A stretch of 64,000 bases of DNA. It comes from Candidatus Hydrogenedentota bacterium (GTDB lineage Bacteria; Hydrogenedentota; Hydrogenedentia; Hydrogenedentales; JAGMZX01). The DNA is taken from positions 1 to 64,000 of the forward strand of contig JAKQEQ010000181.1 of NCBI GenBank assembly GCA_029556545.1, given 5' to 3'. The notes under the pieces are model-generated. The model had not been told where the DNA came from and did no database searches. It saw only the letters and a program-made list of their open reading frames with translations. A program made the translations under genes and the position numbers. Below are positions 16,888 through 25,465 of this stretch, one piece after another (the stretch's first letter is position 1; every line of letters starts with the position of its first letter).

Positions 16888-18573
16888 ATGACGCAGGCGG
16901 AGGTCACCGTATTCTTCCTGGCGCTGGCCGTGTTGCTGGCGCTGGCGCGCATCCTGGGCGAGATGGCCGTGCGTCTGCGGCAACCCTCAGTCTTGGGCGA
17001 GATTCTGGCGGGCATCCTGCTTGGCCCGACGGTGTTGGGAGCGCTGGCGCCGGAATGGAGCGCGGCCCTGTTTCCGGAGCAGGGGGCATTCCCGGTGGCG
17101 CTGGAGGGGGTGACGTCGCTGGCGATTGCGCTGTTTCTGCTGGTGGCGGGCATGGAGGTGGACCTGAGCACGGTGTGGCGTCAGGGCCGGGCGGCACTGA
17201 CTATCGGCCTTATGGGCATGATCGTGCCCTTCGTACTCGGCTTCGGGGCTGCCTGGGGTGACCCGGACTTGTTGGGGGCCGCTACCGGGACACCGCCCTT
17301 CGTGTTCGCACTCTTCCTCGCCACGGCCTTGTCCATCTCCGCTTTGCCCGTCATCTCGAAGATTCTGATGGACCTGAACCTCTTCCGATCCGACATTGGT
17401 ATGATCATCATCGCGGCGGCGATAATGAACGATCTGCTGGGCTGGATCATCTTCGCGCTCGTGCTGAGCCTGATGGGCGGAGGCGCGACCGCGAATGGCA
17501 TGGGGATCGGGACCACAGTGGTCCTGCTGCTGGCATTCACGGCGTTCGTGCTCACGGCGGGCCGCTGGATCCTGAACCGGCTGCTGCCTTGGATACAGGC
17601 CAACACGTCGTGGCCGGCGGGGGTACTCGGCCTGGCGCTCGCGGGGGCATTGTTCAGCGCCGCGTTTACGGAGTGGATAGGCGTCCACGCCATCTTCGGC
17701 GCGTTTCTTTTCGGCGTGGCAATCGGGGACTCGCCGCACCTGCGCGAGCGCACCCGCGCCACGCTCGAACGGTTCATTGCCTTTATTTTCGCGCCGCTTT
17801 TCTTCGCCACCATCGGGCTGCGCGTCGATTTCGCCGCTCATTTCGACGCGGGGCTGGTCCTGCTTGTGCTGGTGCTTGCGACGGCGGGCAAGGTGCTTGG
17901 CTGCCGGCTCGGTGCGCGATGGAGCGGCCTGCGTCCGCGAGAGACCTGGGCCATCGGACTGGGCCTCAACGCGCGCGGCGCCATGGAAATCATCCTTGGG
18001 CTGCTGGCCCTCGAGGCGGGGGTCATCCGCGAGCGGATGTTCGTGGCGCTCGTCATCATGGCGCTGGTGACCTCGATGGCGAGTGGATCCGCGATCCAGG
18101 CCATCTTGAAACCCAAGCGTTCGGTCCGTTTCTTCGATTTCCTGTCGGCCCGCGGCTTCGCGGGCGCATTAAGCGGCCCCGAGCGCCATGACGCCATCGC
18201 GGAGTTGTCCCGGTGCGCGGCCGCCTGTTGCGACGCAACGCCCGAGTCCATTTTCGAGGCGGTGTGGGCCCGCGAGATGGTCATGTCCACGAGTCTCAAC
18301 GCGGGCATCGCGGTCCCGCACGCGCGGTTGCCGCAGCTGAAGACCCCCGTGGTGACGGTGGGTCGCTCGCCGGCGGGCATCGATTTCGACGCCATGGACG
18401 GGCAGCCGACGCACATCGTGTTTCTGATTCTGACGCCGGCGGAGGACTACCGGTCGCAACTCGAAATCCTGGCGGACGTCGGGCGCACGTTTCAGGCGCC
18501 GGCCTTCGTTGAGAAGTGTGTTGCAGCGGCTAATTACACGGAATTTCTGGCGCTGGTCAAGAGCAACGAATGA
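16888..18573 (+). CDS. CPA2-type cation/proton antiporter fused to PTS EIIA-like domain
   Basis: 561 residues. The first 400 are a Na+(K+)/H+ exchanger membrane domain with about 12 helices. RQPSVLGEILAGILLGPTVLG is the typical helix-2 motif; ALFLATALSISALPVISKIL, IMNDLLGWIIFA and GLGLNARGAMEIILGL are the core motifs. Residues about 415-560 form a PTS EIIA type-2 (fructose/mannitol-like) domain with His478 in GIAVPHAR at the phosphorylation site. In related proteins this domain may regulate transport by phosphorylation. No PTS gene lies nearby. The start is uncertain: the ATG lacks a clear Shine-Dalgarno. Confidence 0.85.
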   Translation: MTQAEVTVFFLALAVLLALARILGEMAVRLRQPSVLGEILAGILLGPTVLGALAPEWSAALFPEQGAFPVALEGVTSLAIALFLLVAGMEVDLSTVWRQGRAALTIGLMGMIVPFVLGFGAAWGDPDLLGAATGTPPFVFALFLATALSISALPVISKILMDLNLFRSDIGMIIIAAAIMNDLLGWIIFALVLSLMGGGATANGMGIGTTVVLLLAFTAFVLTAGRWILNRLLPWIQANTSWPAGVLGLALAGALFSAAFTEWIGVHAIFGAFLFGVAIGDSPHLRERTRATLERFIAFIFAPLFFATIGLRVDFAAHFDAGLVLLVLVLATAGKVLGCRLGARWSGLRPRETWAIGLGLNARGAMEIILGLLALEAGVIRERMFVALVIMALVTSMASGSAIQAILKPKRSVRFFDFLSARGFAGALSGPERHDAIAELSRCAAACCDATPESIFEAVWAREMVMSTSLNAGIAVPHARLPQLKTPVVTVGRSPAGIDFDAMDGQPTHIVFLILTPAEDYRSQLEILADVGRTFQAPAFVEKCVAAANYTEFLALVKSNE

Positions 18574-18665
18574 ATGCCGGCGGCCGTCACGGGTCGCGCG
18601 CTTCGCGATTATCGGGAAGCCGTGGTAAAATTAGAGAGAGCAGGCGAGCAGCGGAAACTCGGGGC

Positions 18666-19142
18666 ATGGCCAAGACACGCAAGGAACGATTGCGCGAGTA
18701 CGGGAGCAACGTGGCGGGGCAGTTGCGGCGGGCGTTGCGGCGCGAAGTGGCGCCCGCAGACGCCGTAAAGACGCTGTACCACGACACGCGGCATCTCGCC
18801 AAGCGAATGTTGCGCGGCGAGCAGACCAAGGAACGAAAGCGGGCCAAGCAGTTTCTTCAACAGGGCGTCGAGGCGTACAACTCGCGCTGCTATGACCGCG
18901 CTCATTCCCTTTTTGATAAGGCGCTGTACCATGACGGGCACTTTGCGCTGGCTTGGGCCTACATGGGCAACGCCCATTACAAACTGGGTCATTACGGGGA
19001 GGCGGTGCAGGCGTGGCAGAAGGCGGTCGAGGTCGAGCCCGGTTCCCGCGGGGCCGCCATGGCCAAGGAAAAGCTCGCGAAGGTGGGCACTGGCAACGAG
19101 GGCGTATTCGCCGCTATCAAGGACCAAATGCACGAGCGGTGA
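18666..19142 (+). CDS. Small TPR-repeat protein
   Basis: 158 residues. The N-terminal 60 are very basic (MAKTRKERLREYGSN, then RRALRREV). Two to three TPR helix pairs follow (GVEAYNSRCYDRAHSLFDKAL, LAWAYMGNAHYKLGHYGEAV, AWQKAVEVEPGSRGA). TPRs are protein-binding scaffolds; no partner can be named. A possible -10 (TAAAAT, 18626-18631) lies about 35 nt upstream. It stands alone after the antiporter. Confidence 0.7.
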   Translation: MAKTRKERLREYGSNVAGQLRRALRREVAPADAVKTLYHDTRHLAKRMLRGEQTKERKRAKQFLQQGVEAYNSRCYDRAHSLFDKALYHDGHFALAWAYMGNAHYKLGHYGEAVQAWQKAVEVEPGSRGAAMAKEKLAKVGTGNEGVFAAIKDQMHER

Positions 19143-19241
19143 GGGGCTGCGGAAGGGGATGGGGAGAAATGGGACGGATGGGACCCGAGGGGGAACGACA
19201 AGAAACAATCGTGGATAGCGCGTACGGGCGTGCAAGACCTC

Positions 19242-19270
19242 TTGACGAAACGCCGACGCCGTGCTACCTT
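19242..19270 (+). promoter_or_regulatory. Promoter of the pseudopilin gene
   Basis: TTGACG (19242-19247) and TACCTT (19265-19270) are separated by 17 nt, 44 nt before the ATG. The -35 is 5/6 to consensus; the -10 is weaker. Confidence 0.45.
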
Positions 19271-19314
19271 GGAGGCGTGGTGGCAGAACAGCCGCAAAGA
19301 GAAAGGGGCCTCTT

Positions 19315-20235
19315 ATGCGAAAGCGCGGATTCACCCTCATCGAATTGCTCGTTGTGATCGCGATCATCGGCATCCTGGCGGCCATACTCCTGCCGGCGCT
19401 CGGGCGGGCGCGCGAGGCGGCCCGCCGCTCGAGCTGCCAGAACAACCTCAAGCAGATCGGACTGGCCCTCAAGATGTACGCGGGAGAGGACCGCGGCGAA
19501 CGATTCCCGCCCAACAAGTACGCCGACGGCGACGACTGTTCGAGTCCGACCGTGGACGTGATCTGGCAGGGCAACCTCATGTATCCCGAGTACTTGAGCG
19601 ATTTCGCCGTCGTGGTTTGTCCCTCGGATTCCGACGGGTTCTCGCGATATAACGCGGGCCGATGGAACTGCGAGGACGCTTTCGGGAACCGCAGTCTTGA
19701 TAATCCGGTCTGTCCCTGCCAACTGGACAATCTGTCCTATGGCTACTTCGGGTGGGCGCTCACCGAGCGGCATTACATGAAACCGGGCATCAGCGCGAAC
19801 GCGCCCAACTTCCCCACTGACATGGTCGGTATCATGACCTTCCTCGACAGCGGCTTCGTGACGGCGCTGCTGACGCTGGCGGAGCCGTTGATTACGGGCA
19901 ACCCGACGATGCAGCAGGTACAGGAACTGACGGACAGCGACATGGAGATGGTGCATACCACTTACGGCCCCATGCCCGCGTATCGTCTGCGGGAAGGCAT
20001 CGAGCGATTTCTAATTACGGACATCAATAATCCGGCGGCGGCCGCGCAGGCACAAAGCACGATCACCGTCATGTTCGACTTTGTCACGCCCGAGGCGAAG
20101 CATTTCAATCACGTGCCGGGCGGGGCAAACGTGCTCTACCTGGACGGGCACGCCAAATTCATCCGCTACCCGGGCGACCACCCCATCAACCGTGCTTTCA
20201 CGGCCATTATCGCCTTGGTCAACAGCATGGATTAG
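19315..20235 (+). CDS. Type II secretion-like pseudopilin with H-X9-DG C-terminal domain
   Basis: 306 residues. The start [20 protein letters not shown] is a class-III prepilin leader: cleavage after Gly5, Phe+1 methylation and Glu+5. The hydrophobic helix is followed by [20 protein letters not shown] and [12 protein letters not shown]. The C-terminus [11 protein letters not shown] is the H-X9-DG (prepilin-processing-associated) motif, common in Planctomycetes, Lentisphaerae and Hydrogenedentota, where such genes are numerous. AAGGGG lies about 6 nt before the ATG. There are no pilus assembly genes beside it; pilT lies 11 kb away. The exact role is unknown. The lipoprotein at 49208-51436 carries a homologous head domain. 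Confidence 0.9.
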   Translation: MRKRGFTLIELLVVIAIIGILAAILLPALGRAREAARRSSCQNNLKQIGLALKMYAGEDRGERFPPNKYADGDDCSSPTVDVIWQGNLMYPEYLSDFAVVVCPSDSDGFSRYNAGRWNCEDAFGNRSLDNPVCPCQLDNLSYGYFGWALTERHYMKPGISANAPNFPTDMVGIMTFLDSGFVTALLTLAEPLITGNPTMQQVQELTDSDMEMVHTTYGPMPAYRLREGIERFLITDINNPAAAAQAQSTITVMFDFVTPEAKHFNHVPGGANVLYLDGHAKFIRYPGDHPINRAFTAIIALVNSMD

Positions 20236-20312
20236 TAAGGGGTGCTCACCGGTCGCGCGTCGGGACTCGGTGTCGCGTGTGACGGCCTGCGCGATACGAG
20301 GCTGACCGCCGA

Positions 20313-20726
20313 CTATGATCTCAGTTCGACGCCCGCTTTCCGAGCCGCGCGCCGCAACGCTTGGTCCAACGTGGCCAATGGCAAGCCCATACACTGGGCA
20401 ATCTCGAGATAGGCCGCATCGTAAGTGCTAAGCCCATATTTGCGCGCGGCAGACAAGGCCGCGGTCGCGTGCCGCAGCGGTTCATCGTCCACCACGTCGA
20501 CTTGAAGGCATTGAAGAAGTGAGAGTGCCTGGTCCGCCTCGCGGGACGTGAGGCGTTTGCGCCGTTCGGCCACGAGAATCGCATTGGCCACCTCGATCCC
20601 CCAGAAGGAGGGAACCACAGGACGGTACCGTTTCAAATCCCCCAGGATTCCATCCGCGTAAGGAGAGTTCTCGTCGTCGAGCAAGAACGCAACAGTCACC
20701 GAGGAATCCAAGACAAATCGTTCCAC
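20313..20726 (-). CDS. vapC: VapC-like PIN-domain toxin ribonuclease
   Basis: 137 residues. The PIN active site is complete: LDSSVTVAF (Asp7), IEVANAI (Glu45), STYDAAYLEIA (Asp103) and LATLDQAL (Asp121). VapC toxins cut tRNA or rRNA when freed from their antitoxin. The GTG start overlaps the antitoxin TAG by one base, the usual tight antitoxin-first order. No other start would keep the first Asp motif near the N-terminus. Confidence 0.9.
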   Translation of the reverse strand: MERFVLDSSVTVAFLLDDENSPYADGILGDLKRYRPVVPSFWGIEVANAILVAERRKRLTSREADQALSLLQCLQVDVVDDEPLRHATAALSAARKYGLSTYDAAYLEIAQCMGLPLATLDQALRRAARKAGVELRS

Positions 20727-20965
20727 TACCGGCGCCCTTCGTTGATCATCTCGCGAATGGACAACCCGGCGAGGGTCCGCCCCTTGCGAAATGCGCGGAT
20801 CGCGCGAATCGTGTCCTCTACGTTGCGCGCGCCGCGCTTCGCCGCCGAGGTGAGCAGGGCTACCGGTACGCCGTGGCGCGTAATGGTAATCTCCTCGCCC
20901 TTGCACACGCGGTCCAGCAGTTCCGGCAGCTTGGTTTTGGCTTCATAAGCACCAACTGTCGCCAT
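20726..20965 (-). CDS. vapB: Phd/YefM-family antitoxin
   Basis: 79 residues. MATVGAYEAKTKLPELLDRV then ITRHGVPVALL is the Phd/YefM DNA-binding fold (residues about 1-50). The rest is the helical tail that wraps the toxin. AGGAG lies 10 nt before the ATG. It neutralises the PIN toxin and likely represses its own promoter through the palindrome at 20980-20998. Confidence 0.88.
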   Translation of the reverse strand: MATVGAYEAKTKLPELLDRVCKGEEITITRHGVPVALLTSAAKRGARNVEDTIRAIRAFRKGRTLAGLSIREMINEGRR

Positions 20966-20979
20966 GTGAGAATACTCCT

Positions 20980-20998
20980 GACTGGTCTGAGACCAGTC
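20980..20998. promoter_or_regulatory. Operator palindrome of the vapBC module
   Basis: GACTGGTC and GACCAGTC are perfect 8-bp inverted arms around TGA, ending 15 nt before the antitoxin ATG. Toxin-antitoxin operons are normally autoregulated at such a site; binding is inferred. Confidence 0.65.
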
Positions 20999-21093
20999 TA
21001 ACCTAAGTTGGCGGCAAGAAGCAATTGAAAGAGACCGCTAAACGGTGACGCCCGGGAGCGACCCCATCGCGCGTGCTTTGGCCGACGGAACGA

Positions 21094-22185
21094 CTATCCG
21101 TTCTTCCGTTGGAACTCGATCATGAAGTCGCGCAGGGCCTCGCAGCCCGCCGCGGGCATGGCGTTGTAGATCGACGCGCGGCACCCGCCCACCGAGCGAT
21201 GGCCTTTGAGCCCGTCCATGCCGGCGGCCTTCGCCTCGGTCACGAATCGTGCTTCGAGATCGGGTTCCGGTAAGGTAAAGGTCACGTTCATTAGCGAACG
21301 GCTGTCCGTCCGCGCGTGGCCCTTGTAGAAACCGCCGCTTTGGTCGATGGCGTCGTACAAGAGTTGCGCCTTCGCCCGGTTGACGGCGTCCATTTTTTCG
21401 AGGCCGCCGACGTCGTCCTTGAGCCACCGCGCGACCAGGCCGGTGATGTAGATCGTGTAACAGGGCGGGGTGTTGTACAGCGAGTCGTTTTCCGCCATGA
21501 GGCGATAATCCAGCAGCGACGGCAGACCTTCCGGAACAAGTTCGAGCAGGTCCTCGCGCAGGATCACGACCGCCATGCCAGCCGGGCCGGCGTTCTTCTG
21601 CGCTCCGGCGTAGAGCAGCGCGTACTTGTCGGCGGCGATAGGGCGCGAGAAAAAGTCCGACGAGGCATCGCAGAAGAGCGGGGTCTCCCCCACTTCCGGC
21701 TCGGTGCGCGTCTGGATGCCCTGGATGGTTTCGTTCGACGTGAAATGAACGTAGGCGGCGTTCGGGTCGAGGTCGAGTTCCTCGTTCGCGGGCATGCGGA
21801 CGTAGTTCTCGTCCTTGCCGCTCCACACGGCGCGGACCGCGCCGAAGCGCTTGGCCTCGCTCATGGCCTTGCTCGCCCAAGAACCGCACTGGACGTAATC
21901 CGCGGACTTGTCCTTGCCGAGAAAGTTCATGGCCAGCATAATGAACTGCATCGTGGCCCCGCCCGCGATAAAGAGCACGCGGTAATGGTCCGGCAGACCG
22001 AGGAGCGCCTTGATATTCGCTTTCGCTGCCTCGTGAATCGCCGCGAAGGCCTTCGATCGGTGGCTCATCTCCATGACGGACATGCCCGCCCCCGGGTAGG
22101 ACACCAGTTCCTCTCGTGCCCGCTGCAACACCGGCAACGGCAGCACGGCCGGCCCCGCCGAAAAGTTGAAAATCCGCTGTTCCAC
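21094..22185 (-). CDS. serC: Phosphoserine aminotransferase
   Basis: 363 residues, class-V aminotransferase. It converts 3-phosphohydroxypyruvate to phosphoserine (and acts in PLP synthesis in some bacteria). NFSAGPAVLP is the N-terminal signature, EMSHRSKAF and FIAGGATMQF bind PLP phosphate, and LLYAGAQKNAGPAGMAVV holds the Schiff-base Lys. The C-terminal VGGCRASIYNAM is typical. It stands alone between the two toxin-antitoxin modules. PdxH, which also serves PLP supply, lies 15 kb away. Confidence 0.95.
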   Translation of the reverse strand: MEQRIFNFSAGPAVLPLPVLQRAREELVSYPGAGMSVMEMSHRSKAFAAIHEAAKANIKALLGLPDHYRVLFIAGGATMQFIMLAMNFLGKDKSADYVQCGSWASKAMSEAKRFGAVRAVWSGKDENYVRMPANEELDLDPNAAYVHFTSNETIQGIQTRTEPEVGETPLFCDASSDFFSRPIAADKYALLYAGAQKNAGPAGMAVVILREDLLELVPEGLPSLLDYRLMAENDSLYNTPPCYTIYITGLVARWLKDDVGGLEKMDAVNRAKAQLLYDAIDQSGGFYKGHARTDSRSLMNVTFTLPEPDLEARFVTEAKAAGMDGLKGHRSVGGCRASIYNAMPAAGCEALRDFMIEFQRKNG

Positions 22186-22212
22186 CGCACGAACTCCTGT
22201 ACTGAAAACACC

Positions 22213-22233
22213 GCGTCCCCGACGCGGGGACGC
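22213..22233 (-). promoter_or_regulatory. serC: Hairpin in the serC 5' leader
   Basis: GCGTCCCC and GGGGACGC pair over 8 bp with a 5-nt loop, 28 nt before the serC ATG. A candidate promoter lies just upstream (TTGGCG at 22276-22271, 19 nt, TATCAT at 22251-22246), so the hairpin would form at the very 5' end of the mRNA. It may stabilise the transcript; no known riboswitch was recognised. Confidence 0.45.
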
Positions 22234-22360
22234 TGAGAGGGACCGATGATAGCAGGAGGCCGCCCCGCCGCGCCAATGTGGTACAAGCGCGCCAAGTCAA
22301 TCGCGGGAATGGCGCTACCAAAAGGCAAATCGTGGTGTAGGCCGACGAGATTGGACGTGA

Positions 22361-22624
22361 CTAACTTGTCCGATAAACCTCGCGCCTATGGCCAATCTTG
22401 ATCACCAGGACACGGAGCACCTGGTCGTGGATTTCATAGAGCACGCGGTAATCGCCGACGCGTATTCGATAGGAGCAGTCGCTTCCGGACAGTTTTTCGG
22501 CGCCTTGCGGCCTGGGATTCTCCGCCAACGCCGAGAGGCGCATGTCGATGCGGGTCCGGAGATGAAGGGGCAAGCCCTTGAGAACGCGGAGTGCAGCCCG
22601 TTCGATGATCACCGAGTAGGCCAC
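22361..22624 (-). CDS. relE: RelE/ParE-family toxin
   Basis: 87 residues of the RelE mRNA-interferase fold. YSVIIERAALRVLKGLP is the N-terminal helix, GSDCSYRIRVGDYRVLYEI the beta-sheet with the basic residues, and VLVIKIGHRREVYR the C-terminal strand. These toxins cut mRNA at the ribosomal A-site. The gene begins 1 nt after the antitoxin stop. Confidence 0.9.
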   Translation of the reverse strand: MAYSVIIERAALRVLKGLPLHLRTRIDMRLSALAENPRPQGAEKLSGSDCSYRIRVGDYRVLYEIHDQVLRVLVIKIGHRREVYRTS

Positions 22625-22625
22625 G

Positions 22626-22862
22626 TCAGAGGCTCAGTTCCTTGCGAGCCTCCGCATAGGGGACCGCACCCTCACTTTCGGCCTTTGCCTTGGCCATATC
22701 GGCAAGGTCTACCCGGTCCTCAAGCTCGCGCAGGAGACGATATTCGCTCGCCGACATCATGACGGCGATGTCGTCGACAATGACTGGCTCGCCGCCCGCG
22801 GCTAATTGCGCCAGCGTTCGGCTGAGGTTCTCCCGAAGCTGGCGTTCAGTCACCTGCGTCAT
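22626..22862 (-). CDS. Phd/YefM-like antitoxin partner of RelE-type toxin
   Basis: 78 residues. TERQLRENLSRTLAQLAAGG is the N-terminal dimer/DNA-binding part, and the acidic helical C-terminus (SEYRLLRELEDRVDLADMAKA) is the toxin-binding arm. An AAGGAA site is upstream. It lies immediately before the toxin gene, the standard order. It is divergent from proA. Confidence 0.83.
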   Translation of the reverse strand: MTQVTERQLRENLSRTLAQLAAGGEPVIVDDIAVMMSASEYRLLRELEDRVDLADMAKAKAESEGAVPYAEARKELSL

Positions 22863-23033
22863 GGCGCATGTTCCTTATGTTGCAGCGAAGCCTTATGACA
22901 TTATTGTAACTTGCGAAACAGAATGAAGCAAGGGCCATCGAGCCCGGTGCATGCGCAGATTGTGCCCCGCGCCGCCGGGGTCTGGCATAATGGCGCGCCC
23001 AAACATCGTTCCCATGACAGGAGGCACGCGATC

Positions 23034-24302
23034 ATGGCGGCGGAAACGCGGAGTTTGCAGGAAGAGTTGCTGGAAATCGGCAGGCGGGCGCGACAGGCGA
23101 GTCATGCGCTGCGGTCGTTGTCGTCGCGGGTCAAGAACGCGGCGCTGTCGCGCGTGGCGCGGGAGTTGCGCGCGCAAGCGGATACGATCAAGGCGGCGAA
23201 CGCGAAGGACATCGAGGCGGGCCGCGCGAAAGGGCTCTCCGGCGCGATGCTGGATCGCCTGGAATTGAATGACAAGCGGATCGAGGCGATGGCCGAGGGG
23301 CTTGAGGCGGTCGTCGCGCTGCCGGACCCGGTGGGCGATATCGTGCGGCAGTACGTGCACCCGAACGGACTGCGGATCGCGCAATTGCGCCAGCCGATCG
23401 GCGTCGTGGGCATCATCTATGAGAGCCGGCCCAACGTCACGGCGGACGCGGCGGCGCTATGCCTCAAGTCGGGCAATGCAACGATTCTGCGGGGCGGCTC
23501 GGAGGCCATCCACTCGAACGTGGCCATTGCGCGCATCTTCGCGGAAGGCGCGACCGCCGAGGGCGCCCCCGAGTACGCGGTCCAGATGATTGCCACGTCG
23601 GACCGGGCGGCGGTGGGCGAGATGCTGAAGCTGGAGCGGCATATCGATCTAATCGTGCCGCGCGGCGGCAAGGGGCTTATCGCGCGGGTGCTCGACGAGT
23701 CGCGCATCCCGGTCGTGGCGCACCTCGATGGCATTTGCCATACTTACGTGCACGAGGACGCGGACCTCGATATGGCGGTGCGCTTGTGCGTGAACGCGAA
23801 ACTCCAGCGGCCCGGCGTGTGCAACGCGATGGAGACACTGCTGGTGCATGAGCGCGTCGCGCCGGAGTTCCTGCCGCGCTTGGCGCAGGCGCTGCGCGAC
23901 GGCGGTTGCGAACTGCGGGGCTGCGAGAAGACGCGGGCGATCATCGACTGCAATCCGGCGACGGACGAGGACTGGGTGACCGAGTACTTGGACAAGATAC
24001 TCTCGATCAAGGTGGTGGACTCGCTGGAGTGCGCGGTCGAGCACATCAACGCGTATGGTTCGCATCATTCGGACGCGATCATCACGGAAGGTTACGCGAG
24101 CGCGGAGCGGTTTCTCGAAGAGGTGGACAGTGCGACGGTGTACGTGAACGCCTCGACTCGGTTCACGGACGGTTTCGAGTTCGGCCTCGGGGCGGAGATC
24201 GGCATCAGCACGTCGAAGCTGCATTGTCGCGGGCCGATGGCACTCGAGGGGCTGACCACGCTCAAGTACGTCATCCGCGGCTCGGGGCAAATCCGTGAGT
24301 AA
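23034..24302 (+). CDS. proA: Gamma-glutamyl phosphate reductase
   Basis: 422 residues, aldehyde-dehydrogenase fold. It reduces gamma-glutamyl phosphate to glutamate semialdehyde in proline synthesis. GVVGIIYESRPNVTADAAAL and NATILRGGSEAI are the NADPH-side motifs. RPGVCNAMETLLVHE has the catalytic Cys263. DGFEFGLGAEIGISTSKLH is the C-terminal signature. AGGAGG lies 10 nt before the chosen ATG. proB, the usual partner, is not in the window. The stop overlaps nadD. Confidence 0.96.
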   Translation: MAAETRSLQEELLEIGRRARQASHALRSLSSRVKNAALSRVARELRAQADTIKAANAKDIEAGRAKGLSGAMLDRLELNDKRIEAMAEGLEAVVALPDPVGDIVRQYVHPNGLRIAQLRQPIGVVGIIYESRPNVTADAAALCLKSGNATILRGGSEAIHSNVAIARIFAEGATAEGAPEYAVQMIATSDRAAVGEMLKLERHIDLIVPRGGKGLIARVLDESRIPVVAHLDGICHTYVHEDADLDMAVRLCVNAKLQRPGVCNAMETLLVHERVAPEFLPRLAQALRDGGCELRGCEKTRAIIDCNPATDEDWVTEYLDKILSIKVVDSLECAVEHINAYGSHHSDAIITEGYASAERFLEEVDSATVYVNASTRFTDGFEFGLGAEIGISTSKLHCRGPMALEGLTTLKYVIRGSGQIRE

Positions 24303-24891
24303 CGGCGAACGCATCGGGGTCTTCGGCGGCACCTTCGATCCGGTCCACAAGACGCACCTGGATATCGCGCGCGCGGCGCGCGAACAGGCGCGCCTGGACC
24401 GCGTGCTTCTTGTGCCCGCCGCCACGCCGCCGCACAAGAAGGGCGACGTGCATACGAACGCCGAGGACCGCTTCGCCATGGTTGCGGCGGCCGTGGCCGG
24501 TGAGCCGAACTTCGAGGCGTCGCGCATCGAGATAGACCGCGAAGGACCCAGTTATACCATCGACACGCTGGAAGCGCTGAGCAGTATCCACCCCGGATGC
24601 CTGCTTTTCCTTATCGTCGGCTTCGATTCGTTGATCGATCTGCCGCGATGGCGGCGAGCGGAGGACATCGTCGCGCGCGCGCGGCTGCTGGTCGCGCCGC
24701 GTCCCGACACCGCCGGGAACGCGCAGGTTCCCTATGCGGACCGTTGCCAACTTCTGCGGATCACGCCATCGGCCGTATCCTCGACGGAAATCCGCAAACG
24801 GCTTGCGGCGGGCGAGGACCTGAGCCCGTGGCTCCCGGCGCCGGTACTGCGCGTCATCGGCGAGCGAGGGCTGTATCATGCCCATTATTAG
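24295..24891 (+). CDS. nadD: Nicotinate-nucleotide adenylyltransferase
   Basis: 198 residues. GVFGGTFDPVHKTHL is the (T/H)xxH nucleotidyltransferase motif, VPAATPPHKKGD the second, and SAVSSTEIRKRL the C-terminal ISSTxIR. It makes deamido-NAD from nicotinate mononucleotide. The GTG start overlaps the proA stop by 8 nt. The proA-nadD order is conserved in many bacteria. Confidence 0.95.
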   Translation: MSNGERIGVFGGTFDPVHKTHLDIARAAREQARLDRVLLVPAATPPHKKGDVHTNAEDRFAMVAAAVAGEPNFEASRIEIDREGPSYTIDTLEALSSIHPGCLLFLIVGFDSLIDLPRWRRAEDIVARARLLVAPRPDTAGNAQVPYADRCQLLRITPSAVSSTEIRKRLAAGEDLSPWLPAPVLRVIGERGLYHAHY

Positions 24892-25465
24892 GGCGCCGGG
24901 CGCCAAGGCATACGTGGCGCTGCTACACCAACGCGTGCCGGAGAAGAAGGCGCAACACGCCATATTTGTCGCCGAGTTCGTGTCTTCCTTCGCGGAGCGC
25001 GTCGGCGTCGACCATGACCTCGCGGTGACCGCGGGCCTATTGCACGACCTTTGCCGCACCCTCGAGAATGAAGAGATGCTGCGCCGCGCGCGGGCCTACG
25101 GCATCGTTGTCCAGCCATGGCACGAGGCCAAGCCGAACCTGCTGCACGGGCCCGTGGCCGCCGAGGAAATCCGGCGCGAATTAGCGGTGGACGACCCCGA
25201 CGTGTACGACGCGGTGTACTGGCACACGACGGGCCGACCCCGCTTCTGCCGTCTCGGGCAGGCGTTGTACGTGGCCGACTTCGCCGAGCCGACGCGCGAC
25301 TATGCCGAGGCCGCGCGGACGCGGGAGCTTCTGCGGCGCGAGGGGTTCGAGGCGGCGCTACGATACGCGGCGGAGGCCCGGCTGCGGTTTCACCGCGACA
25401 CGGCGGTGCTGGACCCGACGAGCGCGGCCTTTCATGCGTGGGTCGAGGAGGAATTCGGGGCATGA
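24878..25465 (+). CDS. yqeK: YqeK-family HD-domain hydrolase
   Basis: 195 residues. The HD motif is plain (QHAIFVAEF, AGLLHDLCR), with a later VYWHTTGR and VADFAEPTRDY, as in YqeK. The Bacillus protein hydrolyses Ap4A symmetrically. nadD-yqeK is a common pair; rsfS, which often follows, is missing here. It overlaps nadD by 14 nt and the methyltransferase by 4 nt. Confidence 0.9.
   Translation: MPIIRAPGAKAYVALLHQRVPEKKAQHAIFVAEFVSSFAERVGVDHDLAVTAGLLHDLCRTLENEEMLRRARAYGIVVQPWHEAKPNLLHGPVAAEEIRRELAVDDPDVYDAVYWHTTGRPRFCRLGQALYVADFAEPTRDYAEAARTRELLRREGFEAALRYAAEARLRFHRDTAVLDPTSAAFHAWVEEEFGA

Noticed and set aside
22863-22933. Operator palindrome for the RelBE-like module
   Set aside because: Only an imperfect inverted repeat (TTACAATAATGTCATAA) is seen; too weak to report.
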